Below, in pieces: positions 10,163 through 18,157 of a stretch of DNA of 64,000 nt. Position numbers and translations under genes: made by a program. Origin of the DNA: an uncultured Bacteroidia bacterium (GTDB taxonomy: Bacteria; Bacteroidota; Bacteroidia; NS11-12g; UBA955); contig CALSPH010000001.1 in assembly GCA_943788195.1 (NCBI GenBank), forward strand, positions 681,673-745,672. Reading direction: 5' to 3'. Every line of letters starts with the position of its first letter. Within the stretch, counting starts at the first letter, position 1. The notes below the pieces were generated by a model. The model searched no databases. It was not told the origin of the DNA and saw only the letters and a program-made list of their open reading frames with translations.

Positions 10163-10570
10163 TTACCCTTCTACCGCTTCATTGGTTTTTTCCTGGCCAT
10201 TCCAAATACGGTATTGTATGTCGTAACCTGCGGGAATGATGAGTATTATGGGCAACGTACTGTTATATCGCATTATCTTCGATTCAGACGCAATAAATTT
10301 CTCTTGCAACTCCTCTTCCGGACAGGCCATTTGCGTGCTCATAATTAAACCTTTTGTCTCGAAATAATAATAGGAATACCCCCAACCTTGAATGGATTTT
10401 TGAAGGAGTTCACCTGCCAAACGATGCTGATTGCAGTCTACCTTCATTTTTTTTCCAGGAATCAATTCTATTTTACAAAATTCTTCGTTGTCCTTGGGTT
10501 CCAGCTCAATACAAATACGTTTGAACCCATTGGGAGGATTTGGATACATGCTTAAATCAATTGTACTCAT
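10163..10570 (-). CDS. eco: Ecotin-family serine protease inhibitor without a signal peptide
   Basis: 135 residues that align along their whole length with E. coli ecotin (GFKRICIELEP, KVDCNQHRLAGEL, QGWGYSYYYF, STQMACPEE, MRYNSTLPIILI, YRIWNGQEK). Ecotin is a dimeric inhibitor of trypsin-fold proteases. The two Cys of the disulfide that braces the reactive loop are kept (C46, C83). The reactive loop reads STQMACP where E. coli has STMMACP, so P1 (Met84 in E. coli) is Gln80 here and P1' is Met81. Unlike E. coli ecotin, no signal peptide is encoded: the ATG is the only start, with in-frame stops 8-10 codons upstream. Family assignment is firm; location and target protease are open. Confidence 0.92.
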   Translation of the reverse strand: MSTIDLSMYPNPPNGFKRICIELEPKDNEEFCKIELIPGKKMKVDCNQHRLAGELLQKSIQGWGYSYYYFETKGLIMSTQMACPEEELQEKFIASESKIMRYNSTLPIILIIPAGYDIQYRIWNGQEKTNEAVEG

Positions 10571-10624
10571 CAGGTTAAATGGTAGGGCAATTTACTATTA
10601 ATATCGAATATAGTTGCGCTTAAC

Positions 10625-10653
10625 TTGATAGTCTCAATACTTTATTACCTTTG
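10625..10653 (+). promoter_or_regulatory. Bacteroidota-type promoter for kdsD
   Basis: TTG at 10625-10627, an 18-nt spacer, then TACCTTTG at 10646-10653, close to the TTG-N19-TAnnTTTG consensus. The last base of the box is the first base of a possible GTG start, which argues that translation begins further on, at TTG 10662. Confidence 0.6.
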
Positions 10654-10661
10654 TGTTTCTT

Positions 10662-11633
10662 TTGAAAACACAGACCATAGATATAAAAAAAACAGCACAG
10701 GAAACCTTGCAAATTGAGATTGAAAATTTACAAGCCTTGCATGACAATTTAGATCAAGGAATTGTTGAAGCAGTGGAATGTATATTGCAAAGTAATGCAC
10801 GAGTGGTAATCTCCGGTATTGGCAAAAGTGCCATCATAGCCCAGAAAATTGTTGCGACATTAAATAGCACAGGAACACCAGCTATATACATGCATGCGGC
10901 AGATGCAGTACATGGCGATTTAGGAATGATTCAAAAGAAAGATGTGGTGATTGTGCTGAGCAACAGTGGAAACACACCAGAAATAAAGGCTTTGGTTCCA
11001 TTGATTAAAAGTTTTGGCAATGCACTCATTGGCTTTACTGGGAATGACACTTCATTTTTAGCAGAGAAAAGTGATATCGTGGTGAGTTGTAAAATAGCAC
11101 AAGAGGCTTGCCCAAATAACTTGGCACCCACTAGCAGCACCACAGCTCAAATGGTGATGGGAGATGCCTTAGCCGTATGTTTGATTAAATGCAGGAATTT
11201 CAGCAGCAGCGATTTTTCCAAATATCATCCAGGAGGTAATTTGGGTAAAAAGATGTACACTACAGTCCAAGATTTATGTGATCGACATGAAAAACCGGCT
11301 GTTCAAAAATCGGACAAATTGATTGATGTGTTGAATGAAATCAGTAGCAAACGGCTAGGTGCTAGTGCGGTTTTGGATGGAGATAAACTGGTGGGTATCA
11401 TAACCGATGGGGACATTCGAAGGGCATTGCAAAAACAAGCTGATATTTATCAATTGGAAGCTAAAGATATCATGGGAAATTCTCCTCAAACGATGTTGAA
11501 CACAGAATTAGCGGTGAATTGCATCGAAAAATTCAAGGCACATAACATTTCACAATTGATTGTAATGGATAAATCCAATACCTATTGCGGTATCATTCAT
11601 ATTCACGATTTAAATAAAGAGGGAATTTTATAA
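10662..11633 (+). CDS. kdsD: Arabinose-5-phosphate isomerase (KpsF/GutQ/KdsD family)
   Basis: Interconverts D-ribulose 5-phosphate and D-arabinose 5-phosphate, the first step toward Kdo for lipopolysaccharide. The protein has an N-terminal SIS domain (GIGKSAIIAQKIVATLNSTG, then HAADAVHGDLGM, the SNSGNTPEI phosphosugar loop and ACPNNLAPTSSTTAQMVMGD) and two C-terminal CBS domains (VGIITDGDIRRAL; YCGIIHIHDL). The start is TTG at 10662 (KTQTIDIKK): there is no ATG, and the GTG at 10653 overlaps the -7 box. Using GTG would add three residues. The stop overlaps the ATG of manC, so the two are translationally coupled, fitting a nucleotide-sugar role. Confidence 0.93.
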   Translation: MKTQTIDIKKTAQETLQIEIENLQALHDNLDQGIVEAVECILQSNARVVISGIGKSAIIAQKIVATLNSTGTPAIYMHAADAVHGDLGMIQKKDVVIVLSNSGNTPEIKALVPLIKSFGNALIGFTGNDTSFLAEKSDIVVSCKIAQEACPNNLAPTSSTTAQMVMGDALAVCLIKCRNFSSSDFSKYHPGGNLGKKMYTTVQDLCDRHEKPAVQKSDKLIDVLNEISSKRLGASAVLDGDKLVGIITDGDIRRALQKQADIYQLEAKDIMGNSPQTMLNTELAVNCIEKFKAHNISQLIVMDKSNTYCGIIHIHDLNKEGIL

Positions 11634-12713
11634 TGGACAAAAACTTCGTACTTATCATGGCAGGTGGAATTGGGTCACGGTTTTGGCCAGCGAGTCGCAC
11701 TGAGCGGCCGAAACAATTCATGGACTTTATGGGTACGGGGAAATCGCTATTGCAACTTACTTATGATCGGTTTAAAAAGACTTTTAAAGATGAAAATATT
11801 TTTGTGGTTACCAATTCAGCTTATACCGATTTAGTAGCAGAACATTTACCCAAGTTGCCAGCTGATAATATTCTAGGAGAGCCTGTTGGAAAGAATACAG
11901 CCGCAGCAATTGCATATGGCTGCTACAAAATTCACAACTTATTTGGCAAATCAAATGTGGTTGTTAGTCCTAGTGATCATCTGATTACGGATCAGGATGT
12001 TTTTTTAGCCACGATAAAAAATGCAATGGATTTCGTGGAGAAAGACAAAGCATTGGTTACGATTGGGATTACACCAACACGCCCTGATACAGGATATGGC
12101 TATATCCAATATTTGGATATGCCTGTAGCAAATGAAATTTATCAAGTTAAAACTTTTGTAGAAAAGCCCAATAAAGAAATGGCTGAAGAGCTGGTTAAGA
12201 GCGCTGATTTTGTTTGGAATGCAGGTATTTTTGTTTGGAACACCCAAACGATTATTGATGAATTTGAAAAGCACCTTCCTGAAATAAGTTCCTTATTTGG
12301 ACACTTGAAAGGAAAATGGGGGTACCAAAGACGAAGACGCTCGGATTAATGAGATCTATCCGCAATGTCGCAGTATATCTATTGACTATGGAATATTGGA
12401 ACATTCCAAGCATGTGTATTTAAGTCCAGGGAGTTTTCCATGGTCTGATTTGGGCACTTGGTTAAGCTTATACGAGAACTCGCCCAAAACAAGCAATGAG
12501 AATGCCATTTTAGGCAAATCCATTGAGGTATATAACAGTTCTGGGAATTTAATTTACAATGACGATGGCAAACCTCTGGTTGTCAATGGAGTAGACAATA
12601 TGATTGTGGTTAAGAGCAATGGAATTGTGATGGTGTGTAACAAGGAACGCGAGCAAGAAGTAAAGCAGATTGTGAACGATTTGAGCGCGAAATACAAAGA
12701 CAAGTTTAATTAA
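11633..12713 (+). pseudogene. manC: Mannose-1-phosphate guanylyltransferase, interrupted by a +1 frameshift
   Basis: Makes GDP-mannose from mannose 1-phosphate and GTP. The first part (11633-12349, 238 residues) has the pyrophosphorylase signature MAGGIGSRFWPASR, then SPSDHLI, FVEKPNKEM and WNAGIFVWN. It stops early after GKWGYQRRRRSD. The family sequence continues in the +1 frame (TKDEDARINEIYPQC, then SPGSFPWSDLGTWLSLYE) to 12713. Removing one G from the G5 run at 12318-12322 restores a single 359-residue protein, the normal family length. The remaining codons are undamaged, so this is either a very recent mutation, an assembly error in a homopolymer, or a slippery site. If real, GDP-mannose supply would need another copy elsewhere. 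Confidence 0.88.
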
Positions 12714-12727
12714 TAATCCCTAAAGAA

Positions 12728-13024
12728 ATGTTCGGAAATATTCTTAAGATGAAAGAGCAGATGGAAGAAGCAAAGTTATTGCTTGAAGAAATCTTTGCAC
12801 ATGGTACAGCAGGTGAAGTAACCGTGAAATGTGACGGTACACGAAGGGTTTTGGATGTTCAGATTAATGTGGATAGCCTTGCAATCATGGATAAAACGGA
12901 GCTGCAAGATTTAATTGTACTTGCCAGCAACCGTGCGTTTGAAGAAAGCCAAGTTAAGGCAGCGGAAATCTTTAAAGATAAGTTTGGTCCAATGGCCCCA
13001 GGATTGCTCAAAGGCTTAATGTAA
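12728..13024 (+). CDS. YbaB/EbfC-family nucleoid-associated protein
   Basis: 98 residues, a typical length for the family. It starts MFGNILKMKEQMEEAKLLLEEI, the N-terminal helix with the MFG start seen in YbaB, followed by the three-strand sheet (GEVTVKCDGTRRVLDVQINVD) and a C-terminal helix region. Family members form tweezer-like dimers that bind DNA. It lies 14 bp after manC and is probably co-transcribed. It differs from the long form in having a short Met-poor C-terminal tail. Confidence 0.8.
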   Translation: MFGNILKMKEQMEEAKLLLEEIFAHGTAGEVTVKCDGTRRVLDVQINVDSLAIMDKTELQDLIVLASNRAFEESQVKAAEIFKDKFGPMAPGLLKGLM

Positions 13025-13155
13025 TCCAATAGAGCTTAGCGCATATTTGGTCTAATTTTGGCCTCCTTTCTCGTCAAATCATCGCTTTTATCTAAAATAC
13101 ACAACATTTTAAAGGAGGGCTAGTTAATCTTGTTGTTCATTGACACAGTGACTTC

Positions 13156-14625
13156 ATGAAAAAAATACTTCCAGCTCTACTATTTGCCCCCTTATTTGCG
13201 ACAGCTTTTTATGAAAGCGCATTCGGGATTAATGTATTGATTATTGACTTGGCATTAGTGGTTGCCTTGGTCGTTACCAGAAGCAAATTTTTTGAAAAAC
13301 TGAACTGGGTTAAAACATTTGTGCTAATGAGTTGGCTGGCCACTGCTGTTTTTGTAACCTTATACGCCAGCAACATAGCCATTGGAATTCATTTTATTTT
13401 TACAGCTATTTTTTGCGGTTATGTTACCTCCTCGTATTGGGTTCAGCCCCTTTGGGCATTTTGGTCTGGGTTGGTATCCATGTGCACAGGACTGATTCAT
13501 TTTAGAAAGGTTGAAATCAAAACAGACAAACGCAAGAAAATGAATTTAAAATCATTGGGGATATATGTAGTGCCATTTGTAATTGCCATGGTTTTTTTCA
13601 CTTTGTATACCCGAGCAAGTTCGAGTTTTGCAAAAAATATGCAGCAATTTGCGGCTTATTTAAGTGACATCTTTAGTTGGTTACCAAATATCTTTAACCT
13701 CAAGTTTATCTTACTTTTTTTATTGGGTCTCAGCATTGTGTTTGGGTTCCTATTCCCCAAATTAAAGGCACTGATATTGTCCGCAGATATTCATAAAAAG
13801 ATGAATTTACAGCGGACTAAAACGCGTATGAACCGTTTTAAAAATATGGATCTTCAGAAAGAATACAAAGCACAGTTGTTTATGTTTCTACTTCTTAATC
13901 TGTTGCTTGTAATGCTCAATGTAGATGATCTACTCAATGTATGGCTGGGCTTTTCATTTGATGGGCAGTTCTTAAAGGAATATGTACACAATGGAACCTA
14001 TATGCTGTTGCTCAGTATTGTACTTTCTATTGTTTTGGTGCTGTTTGCATTTCGCAGAAACCTTAATTTTTATAAATCACCCTGGCTTAAAACCCTGAGT
14101 TATATCTGGCTGGCTCAAAATGCGTTTCTTGTACTGAGTGTTTTACTCAGAAACTGGCATTATGTGACTTATTTCAATTTGGCGTATTTACGTATTGGAT
14201 TGTTCTTTTTTCTGAGTTTCGTTTTTGTTCTACTGTGTCTTATAGGCGTGATGATTTACCGTACTAAAACACGCTATTATTTACTGAAACATTCATCTTT
14301 TGTGGCCATGGCGCTTTTATTAATGATTTCCTCTGTTGATTGGGACAAGACCATTTGCACGTATAACTTTGATCATGCAGGCAAAGCTTTTTTACACCGC
14401 AGCTGGCTGATGAATAGGGATGAAAAATGCCTGCCCATTCTATTAGAAAACAAGGAAAAAATGGTCAATGGGGTGGATAATGAGATACACCAATATTATA
14501 TTGAAACTACATATAATGAGCGGATTAATGAAAAGATTGCTCTTTTTAATGAGGATTTCGAACAACGCAATTATTGGGAATGGAATTATGCAGATTGGAA
14601 GGCATATCAAGCACTCAAACCCTAA
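13156..14625 (+). CDS. Polytopic membrane protein, DUF4173-like
   Basis: 489 residues with about 11-12 hydrophobic segments (for example 5-45, 55-75, 80-100, 133-150, 180-200, 240-255, 275-300, 308-328, 337-365, 380-392) and a soluble C-terminal tail. The segment FLKEYVHNGTYMLLLSIVLS carries the Y-V-H-x-G-T-Y motif that I associate with the DUF4173/DUF4153 group of integral membrane proteins. No biochemical role is known for that group. A charged linker (about 210-240) divides two membrane halves. It stands alone between ybaB and the Crp-type regulator. Confidence 0.65.
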   Translation: MKKILPALLFAPLFATAFYESAFGINVLIIDLALVVALVVTRSKFFEKLNWVKTFVLMSWLATAVFVTLYASNIAIGIHFIFTAIFCGYVTSSYWVQPLWAFWSGLVSMCTGLIHFRKVEIKTDKRKKMNLKSLGIYVVPFVIAMVFFTLYTRASSSFAKNMQQFAAYLSDIFSWLPNIFNLKFILLFLLGLSIVFGFLFPKLKALILSADIHKKMNLQRTKTRMNRFKNMDLQKEYKAQLFMFLLLNLLLVMLNVDDLLNVWLGFSFDGQFLKEYVHNGTYMLLLSIVLSIVLVLFAFRRNLNFYKSPWLKTLSYIWLAQNAFLVLSVLLRNWHYVTYFNLAYLRIGLFFFLSFVFVLLCLIGVMIYRTKTRYYLLKHSSFVAMALLLMISSVDWDKTICTYNFDHAGKAFLHRSWLMNRDEKCLPILLENKEKMVNGVDNEIHQYYIETTYNERINEKIALFNEDFEQRNYWEWNYADWKAYQALKP

Positions 14626-14636
14626 CAATTTATGGC

Positions 14637-14644
14637 TAACTTTG
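14637..14644 (+). promoter_or_regulatory. -7 box TAACTTTG, 4 nt before the Crp-type gene start
   Basis: TAACTTTG followed by CAGC and then the GTG start at 14649. No TTG is seen at the -33 distance. The spacing implies a leaderless or nearly leaderless mRNA. Confidence 0.55.
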
Positions 14645-14648
14645 CAGC

Positions 14649-15266
14649 GTGAATATAGACGTTTCTGCATTTAACACTTCTCCAAGGCTCCAAGAAAAAT
14701 TACGCAGTTTCGGGTTCGTAAAAACCTTCGAAACAGAAGAAGTCATTCTGACTGAAAATGCCTTCATCAAGGCCATTCCTATTGTTGTGCATGGTTTGAT
14801 TCGAGTGATGCAAACCGATGAAGATGCGCATGAAATACTGCTGTACTACATCAATGCTGGGGAGAGTTGTGTCATGTCTTTTTTAGGAGGAATCCATGGG
14901 GATGCGAGCAGGGTGAGTGCAGTTGCAGAAGAACCTACCGAAATTTTGTTTATTCCCTTAGATAAGGTTGAATTGTTGATCAAAGAATATCCCGAATGGG
15001 TTAATTATATATTTAAGCTCTATCATAAACGATTTGAGGAATTGTTGGATATGGTGAATGCGGTTGCATTTAAACGCATGGATGAACGCATTTTGGGTTT
15101 TATAACCACCAAAGTACATCTGACGGGCCAATCCATCTTAAAAATCACCCATGAACAAATCGCCAATGAGTTGGGTACCGCGCGTGTAGTGGTTTCCAGA
15201 ATATTGAAACAGATGGAGCAAAAGAACCTGATCGAAATTGGGCGTGGCAGTATCACGCTATTGTAA
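14649..15266 (+). CDS. Crp/Fnr-family transcriptional regulator
   Basis: 205 residues. The N-terminal cyclic-nucleotide-binding-type beta roll is at about 20-115 (VHGLIRVMQTDEDAHEILLYY, GESCVMSFLGG), followed by the dimer helix (KLYHKRFEELLDMVNAV). The winged helix-turn-helix is at about 165-203 (THEQIANELGTARVVVSRIL, then a short wing GRGSITLL). There are no N-terminal Fe-S Cys, so it is not an Fnr-type oxygen sensor; the two Cys present are isolated. The start is GTG at 14649. Its position directly upstream of DUF2892, HMA, rhodanese and thioredoxin genes suggests it controls that redox/sulfur cluster (inference). Confidence 0.9.
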   Translation: MNIDVSAFNTSPRLQEKLRSFGFVKTFETEEVILTENAFIKAIPIVVHGLIRVMQTDEDAHEILLYYINAGESCVMSFLGGIHGDASRVSAVAEEPTEILFIPLDKVELLIKEYPEWVNYIFKLYHKRFEELLDMVNAVAFKRMDERILGFITTKVHLTGQSILKITHEQIANELGTARVVVSRILKQMEQKNLIEIGRGSITLL

Positions 15267-15322
15267 CCTAGGTTGCACTTCTTTCATTTGCCAACCATTA
15301 ACTTCGTAGAAACGTTATAACT

Positions 15323-15526
15323 ATGAAAAAGAATATGGGAAACATGGACAAGCTTATTCGGCTCATTGCCGCATTGGTTATTGTCATTTTGTATTACACC
15401 GAGGTAATTTCAGGAACGCTGGCCATTGTGTTATTTGTGATAGCTGCTGTTTTTGCAGTGACTTCATTTATCAATTTTTGCCCGCTGTATAGCTTGTTCG
15501 GGTTTAGTACCAAGAAAAAGGATTAA
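15323..15526 (+). CDS. DUF2892 (YgaP transmembrane-type) small membrane protein
   Basis: 67 residues. It has the family start KKNMGNMDKLIRLIAALV and two transmembrane helices (about 13-30 and 33-52), with FCPLYSLFGFST at the end, which matches the DUF2892 pattern (N-x-G-x-x-D-R at the start, CP-x-Y at the end). In YgaP-type proteins this hairpin is fused to a rhodanese domain; here a separate rhodanese is encoded four genes downstream in the same cluster. It is 56 bp after the Crp-type regulator and 2 bp before the next gene. Confidence 0.88.
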   Translation: MKKNMGNMDKLIRLIAALVIVILYYTEVISGTLAIVLFVIAAVFAVTSFINFCPLYSLFGFSTKKKD

Positions 15527-15528
15527 TA

Positions 15529-15717
15529 ATGTTCAAGCGCTCCTATTTATGGATTATTGGTGCGGGAGTTGGAGCAGTTGCATGTTATCTGTATTATGTT
15601 AATGTGGGCTGTGCAGATGGTTCATGCTTGATTACGTCCAAACCCGTAAATAGCACCTTATATGGTTCGGTAATGGGTGGTCTTTTGTTTAGTATGTTTA
15701 AAGGGAAAAAGAAGTGA
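15529..15717 (+). CDS. Small membrane protein (DUF6132-like) with Cys pair
   Basis: 62 residues: one hydrophobic N-terminal segment (7-25), a short outside loop with the Cys pair GCADGSC, then a second hydrophobic segment with small residues (46-57) and a basic tail GKKK. It looks like the small YtxH/DUF6132-type proteins often found next to thioredoxin and rhodanese genes in Bacteroidota. It follows the DUF2892 gene by 2 bp and is clearly in the same transcript. The Cys pair could take part in the thiol chemistry of the cluster (inference). Confidence 0.7.
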   Translation: MFKRSYLWIIGAGVGAVACYLYYVNVGCADGSCLITSKPVNSTLYGSVMGGLLFSMFKGKKK

Positions 15718-15757
15718 ACTTAGTGAGCTCATAAATGCAATAAAATAAAAGATACAA

Positions 15758-16033
15758 ATGAATAATAAGCATCAAATCAACATCATAAACCTCAATTGCG
15801 AAGGATGTATAAACACGATAACTAAAGCGTTATCTAAAAAAGAAGGCGTACATCAAGTATCCGTGGATTTGGAAAAATCTGAAGTGACTATTGATGCAGA
15901 GGATAGCGTTTCACGCGAATTATTGCTTGAATCGCTCAATAAAATGGGTTATCCAGAAGTAGGTGCAGATCATAATGCAATACATAAAGTTAAGAGCCTG
16001 TATAGCTGTGCAACAGGTAAGCTAAATAAATAG
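15758..16033 (+). CDS. Heavy-metal-associated (HMA) domain protein
   Basis: 91 residues with a ferredoxin-like HMA fold in residues 5-70. The metal site is NCEGC (C14, C17) in place of the usual MxCxxC, followed by GVHQVSVDLEKSEVTI and LNKMGYPE, all standard HMA positions. A third Cys lies in the C-terminal tail (SLYSCATGK). Likely binds Cu(I) or a similar soft metal as a free-standing chaperone in the cytoplasm. It lies between the small membrane proteins and the rhodanese. Confidence 0.88.
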   Translation: MNNKHQINIINLNCEGCINTITKALSKKEGVHQVSVDLEKSEVTIDAEDSVSRELLLESLNKMGYPEVGADHNAIHKVKSLYSCATGKLNK

Positions 16034-16037
16034 TAAA

Positions 16038-16349
16038 ATGATATCAGGATTAATAGGGTTATTTAAAAAACAGCCCACAGTAAATTATGCCGCAATGGTG
16101 CAGGAGGGTGCACAAATAGTTGATGTGCGCACACCACAGGAATTTGGGTTTGGCCATATTGAGGGCTCTAAGAATATTCCATTACAAACGTTGCAATCCA
16201 GTCTTATACGTTTGGATAAGAAGAAGGTGATCATCACCTGTTGTGCCTCAGGCGTACGCAGTGCGAATGCGCGTAAAGTATTATTGGCCAATGGTTTTGA
16301 GCATGTGTATAATGGAGGCGGTTGGTTAGGCCTCGATAGTAAGTTATAG
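16038..16349 (+). CDS. Single-domain rhodanese (thiosulfate:cyanide sulfurtransferase-like)
   Basis: 103 residues. It has VDVRTPQEFGFGHIEGSKNIPL (the CDC25/rhodanese DxR-E-H signature) and the active-site loop CASGVRS with the sulfur-carrying Cys in ITCCASGVRS. An additional Cys sits just before the catalytic one. The protein transfers sulfane sulfur to a thiol acceptor; the thioredoxin encoded 4 bp downstream is the obvious partner. Start ATG is 5 bp after the HMA gene. Confidence 0.93.
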   Translation: MISGLIGLFKKQPTVNYAAMVQEGAQIVDVRTPQEFGFGHIEGSKNIPLQTLQSSLIRLDKKKVIITCCASGVRSANARKVLLANGFEHVYNGGGWLGLDSKL

Positions 16350-16352
16350 ATT

Positions 16353-16655
16353 TTGAACAACGCATTTCAAACATTAATCAACGGACAAACTCCCGTTTTA
16401 GTCGACTTCCATGCCGAATGGTGCGGGCCTTGTAAAATGATGCCACCCATTCTATCTGAGCTGAAGTCAGCATTAGGAGATGGGTTAAAAATCATAAAAA
16501 TAGATGTCGATAAAAATCCCGGCATTGCTGGGCAACTGCAAGTGCAAGGTGTGCCTACTTTGATTTTGTACCAAGCTGGGCAAATTAAATGGCGGCAGAG
16601 TGGGGTAGTGCCTGCACACGAACTAAAGAAAATTGTGGAATCTAAAACTTCTTAA
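16353..16655 (+). CDS. Thioredoxin
   Basis: 100 residues with the classical active site WCGPCK (C24, C27), the cis-Pro loop VQGVPTLILY and the FHAEW strand. The start codon is TTG at 16353, the only sensible start, 4 bp after the rhodanese stop. It is the last gene of the Crp-led cluster. Its last 14 bp overlap the 3' end of the convergent glycosyltransferase gene. Confidence 0.93.
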   Translation: MNNAFQTLINGQTPVLVDFHAEWCGPCKMMPPILSELKSALGDGLKIIKIDVDKNPGIAGQLQVQGVPTLILYQAGQIKWRQSGVVPAHELKKIVESKTS

Positions 16656-17652
16656 GCGAAGAGAATTTTTTAATGCCTTTGGCATAGTGCAACCAGACTA
16701 TCGAACCGGAGATCAGTCCGTCTGGTTTTGCGTTAACATTGTTAAAGGGTTTTTTCTTCAGCCAATAACTCAAGCGGAATAAAAAGTGCCAATGTGCTTT
16801 CACAATGGCCCAAACGTCTTTTATCTTTCCTTTGGACAGGAATAACAAAGCCGCTGGAAAATCCATAACCATTCGCAATAATACTTTACATACGGCCGTA
16901 AAACCTGTGTTATAACGGGCTAAAAGCACCAAAGAGTTTCTAAAATTGAGGAATGTCTTTTTGGCGTTTTGAGCTGACAAGGTGCCCCCTCCAATATGGT
17001 ATACTTCACTTTGTGGAACGCAGGCTATTTTCTTACCCATCAATTGCAAGCGCCAACATAAGTCGATTTCCTCCATATGGGCGAAGAGTTTTCCATCTAA
17101 ACCACCCGCTTCTTGATAGGCCTTTAATTCAATAAATAATGCGGCACCGCTGGCCCAAAAGATATCAATGGGTTCATTATATTGTCCTTTGTCTTCTTCC
17201 AACTCATCAAAAATACGGCCTCGGCAAAAAGGATAACCCAAGGTATCCATAAAACCACCCGCTGCTCCTGCATATTCAAAATGGCCCTTCTGATGAAAGC
17301 TTTTTATTTTGGGTTGCAAGGCAACATATTCAGGATTTTTCTTGGCAAAATCAACCAAAGGCTCAATCCAACCTGGAGTAACTTCTACATCTGAATTGAG
17401 CAGTACTGCGTATTTGCAATCCAATCCTTCCAAGGCACGATTGTACCCTTCGGCATATCCGTAATTTTGATCTAAAGGCAACCAACGGGTTTTAGAGAAC
17501 TTTGCAACAACGGCTTCCGATGTATCGGATGAGCCATTATCTGCCACAATAAATTCTGCATGGGTATAGGTGCTTGCTTCTAAAGCAGGCAGGAGTTGTT
17601 CCAGAAGTTGGGCCGTGTTATAATTTAATATTACAACCGCAACTTTATCCAT
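16642..17652 (-). CDS. Family 2 glycosyltransferase
   Basis: 336 residues. GT-A fold N-terminal half: VAVVILNYNTAQLLEQLLPAL (4-24), VADNGSSDTSE (37-46), NYGYAEGYNRAL and the metal-binding-type LLNSDVEV (D88, E90). Then SGAALFIELKAYQEAGGLDG and EEIDLCWRLQLMGKKI, the ED-type catalytic motif of rhamnosyl/galactofuranosyl-like GT2 enzymes, and a C-terminal amphipathic/hydrophobic stretch near 235-290. The donor sugar is unknown. It overlaps its upstream neighbour by 8 bp. Together with the nearby flippase, kdsD and manC it points to surface polysaccharide synthesis. Confidence 0.9.
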   Translation of the reverse strand: MDKVAVVILNYNTAQLLEQLLPALEASTYTHAEFIVADNGSSDTSEAVVAKFSKTRWLPLDQNYGYAEGYNRALEGLDCKYAVLLNSDVEVTPGWIEPLVDFAKKNPEYVALQPKIKSFHQKGHFEYAGAAGGFMDTLGYPFCRGRIFDELEEDKGQYNEPIDIFWASGAALFIELKAYQEAGGLDGKLFAHMEEIDLCWRLQLMGKKIACVPQSEVYHIGGGTLSAQNAKKTFLNFRNSLVLLARYNTGFTAVCKVLLRMVMDFPAALLFLSKGKIKDVWAIVKAHWHFLFRLSYWLKKKPFNNVNAKPDGLISGSIVWLHYAKGIKKFSSLKKF

Positions 17653-18016
17653 TACTGGGTTCGGTGGTTACTGCATTGAATGGATAAAATACAAATTGCT
17701 GGGTTTTCGTGGTCAGCATAAGCACGCAGGCAAATTCATCCGGGTTTTTGTAGGATTCCTTAAAAAATGCAGCTTTATCTTCAGGAATAATCTCTTTTTT
17801 GGTTAGATCTTCCAATGTGGTTGCCATAATACTGTAGGTTCTACCCATTTCTTGCCCATCCAAAATAAGCTCGCCCAATTCATTGTGAAATACAGAAGCC
17901 ACAAAAATGGGGTATTTCGAAAACCCTTCTTTGCGAATTTCAGTAGAAACTTCTTTGATGGAGTCCTTGTAAAACTTTAAGTCCGTGTTTAGTACCTTAA
18001 GATATTGTTCAATCAC
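17645..18016 (-). CDS. Conserved hypothetical protein, cytoplasmic
   Basis: 123 residues, no signal peptide or membrane segment. Begins MIEQYLKVLNTDLKFYKDSIKEV (helical) and has a central alpha/beta part (YPIFVASVFHNELGELILDG, TYSIMATTLEDLTKKEII) and a C-terminal strand region (FACVLMLTTKTQQFVFYPF). I do not recognise a family with a known function. Its end overlaps the start of the glycosyltransferase gene by 8 bp, so the two are co-translated. Confidence 0.8.
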   Translation of the reverse strand: MIEQYLKVLNTDLKFYKDSIKEVSTEIRKEGFSKYPIFVASVFHNELGELILDGQEMGRTYSIMATTLEDLTKKEIIPEDKAAFFKESYKNPDEFACVLMLTTKTQQFVFYPFNAVTTEPSNG

Positions 18017-18157
18017 AGGGCAAAATTACGGATTTGTAAACGTTAATTGCTATGAACCCAATTATTTAAGATGATCCCGCATAAATCCTCTAGTAAACAC
18101 CACTCATCTATAATGTGGATAGGTTCCCTGCGGCAATGGCTAATATTGTAAAGCAAA

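Noticed and set aside
13061..13125. Inverted copies GGCCTCCTTT / AAAGGAGGGC in the ybaB-DUF4173 spacer
   Set aside because: One mismatch and a ~40-nt loop without a U tract; not convincing as terminator or operator.
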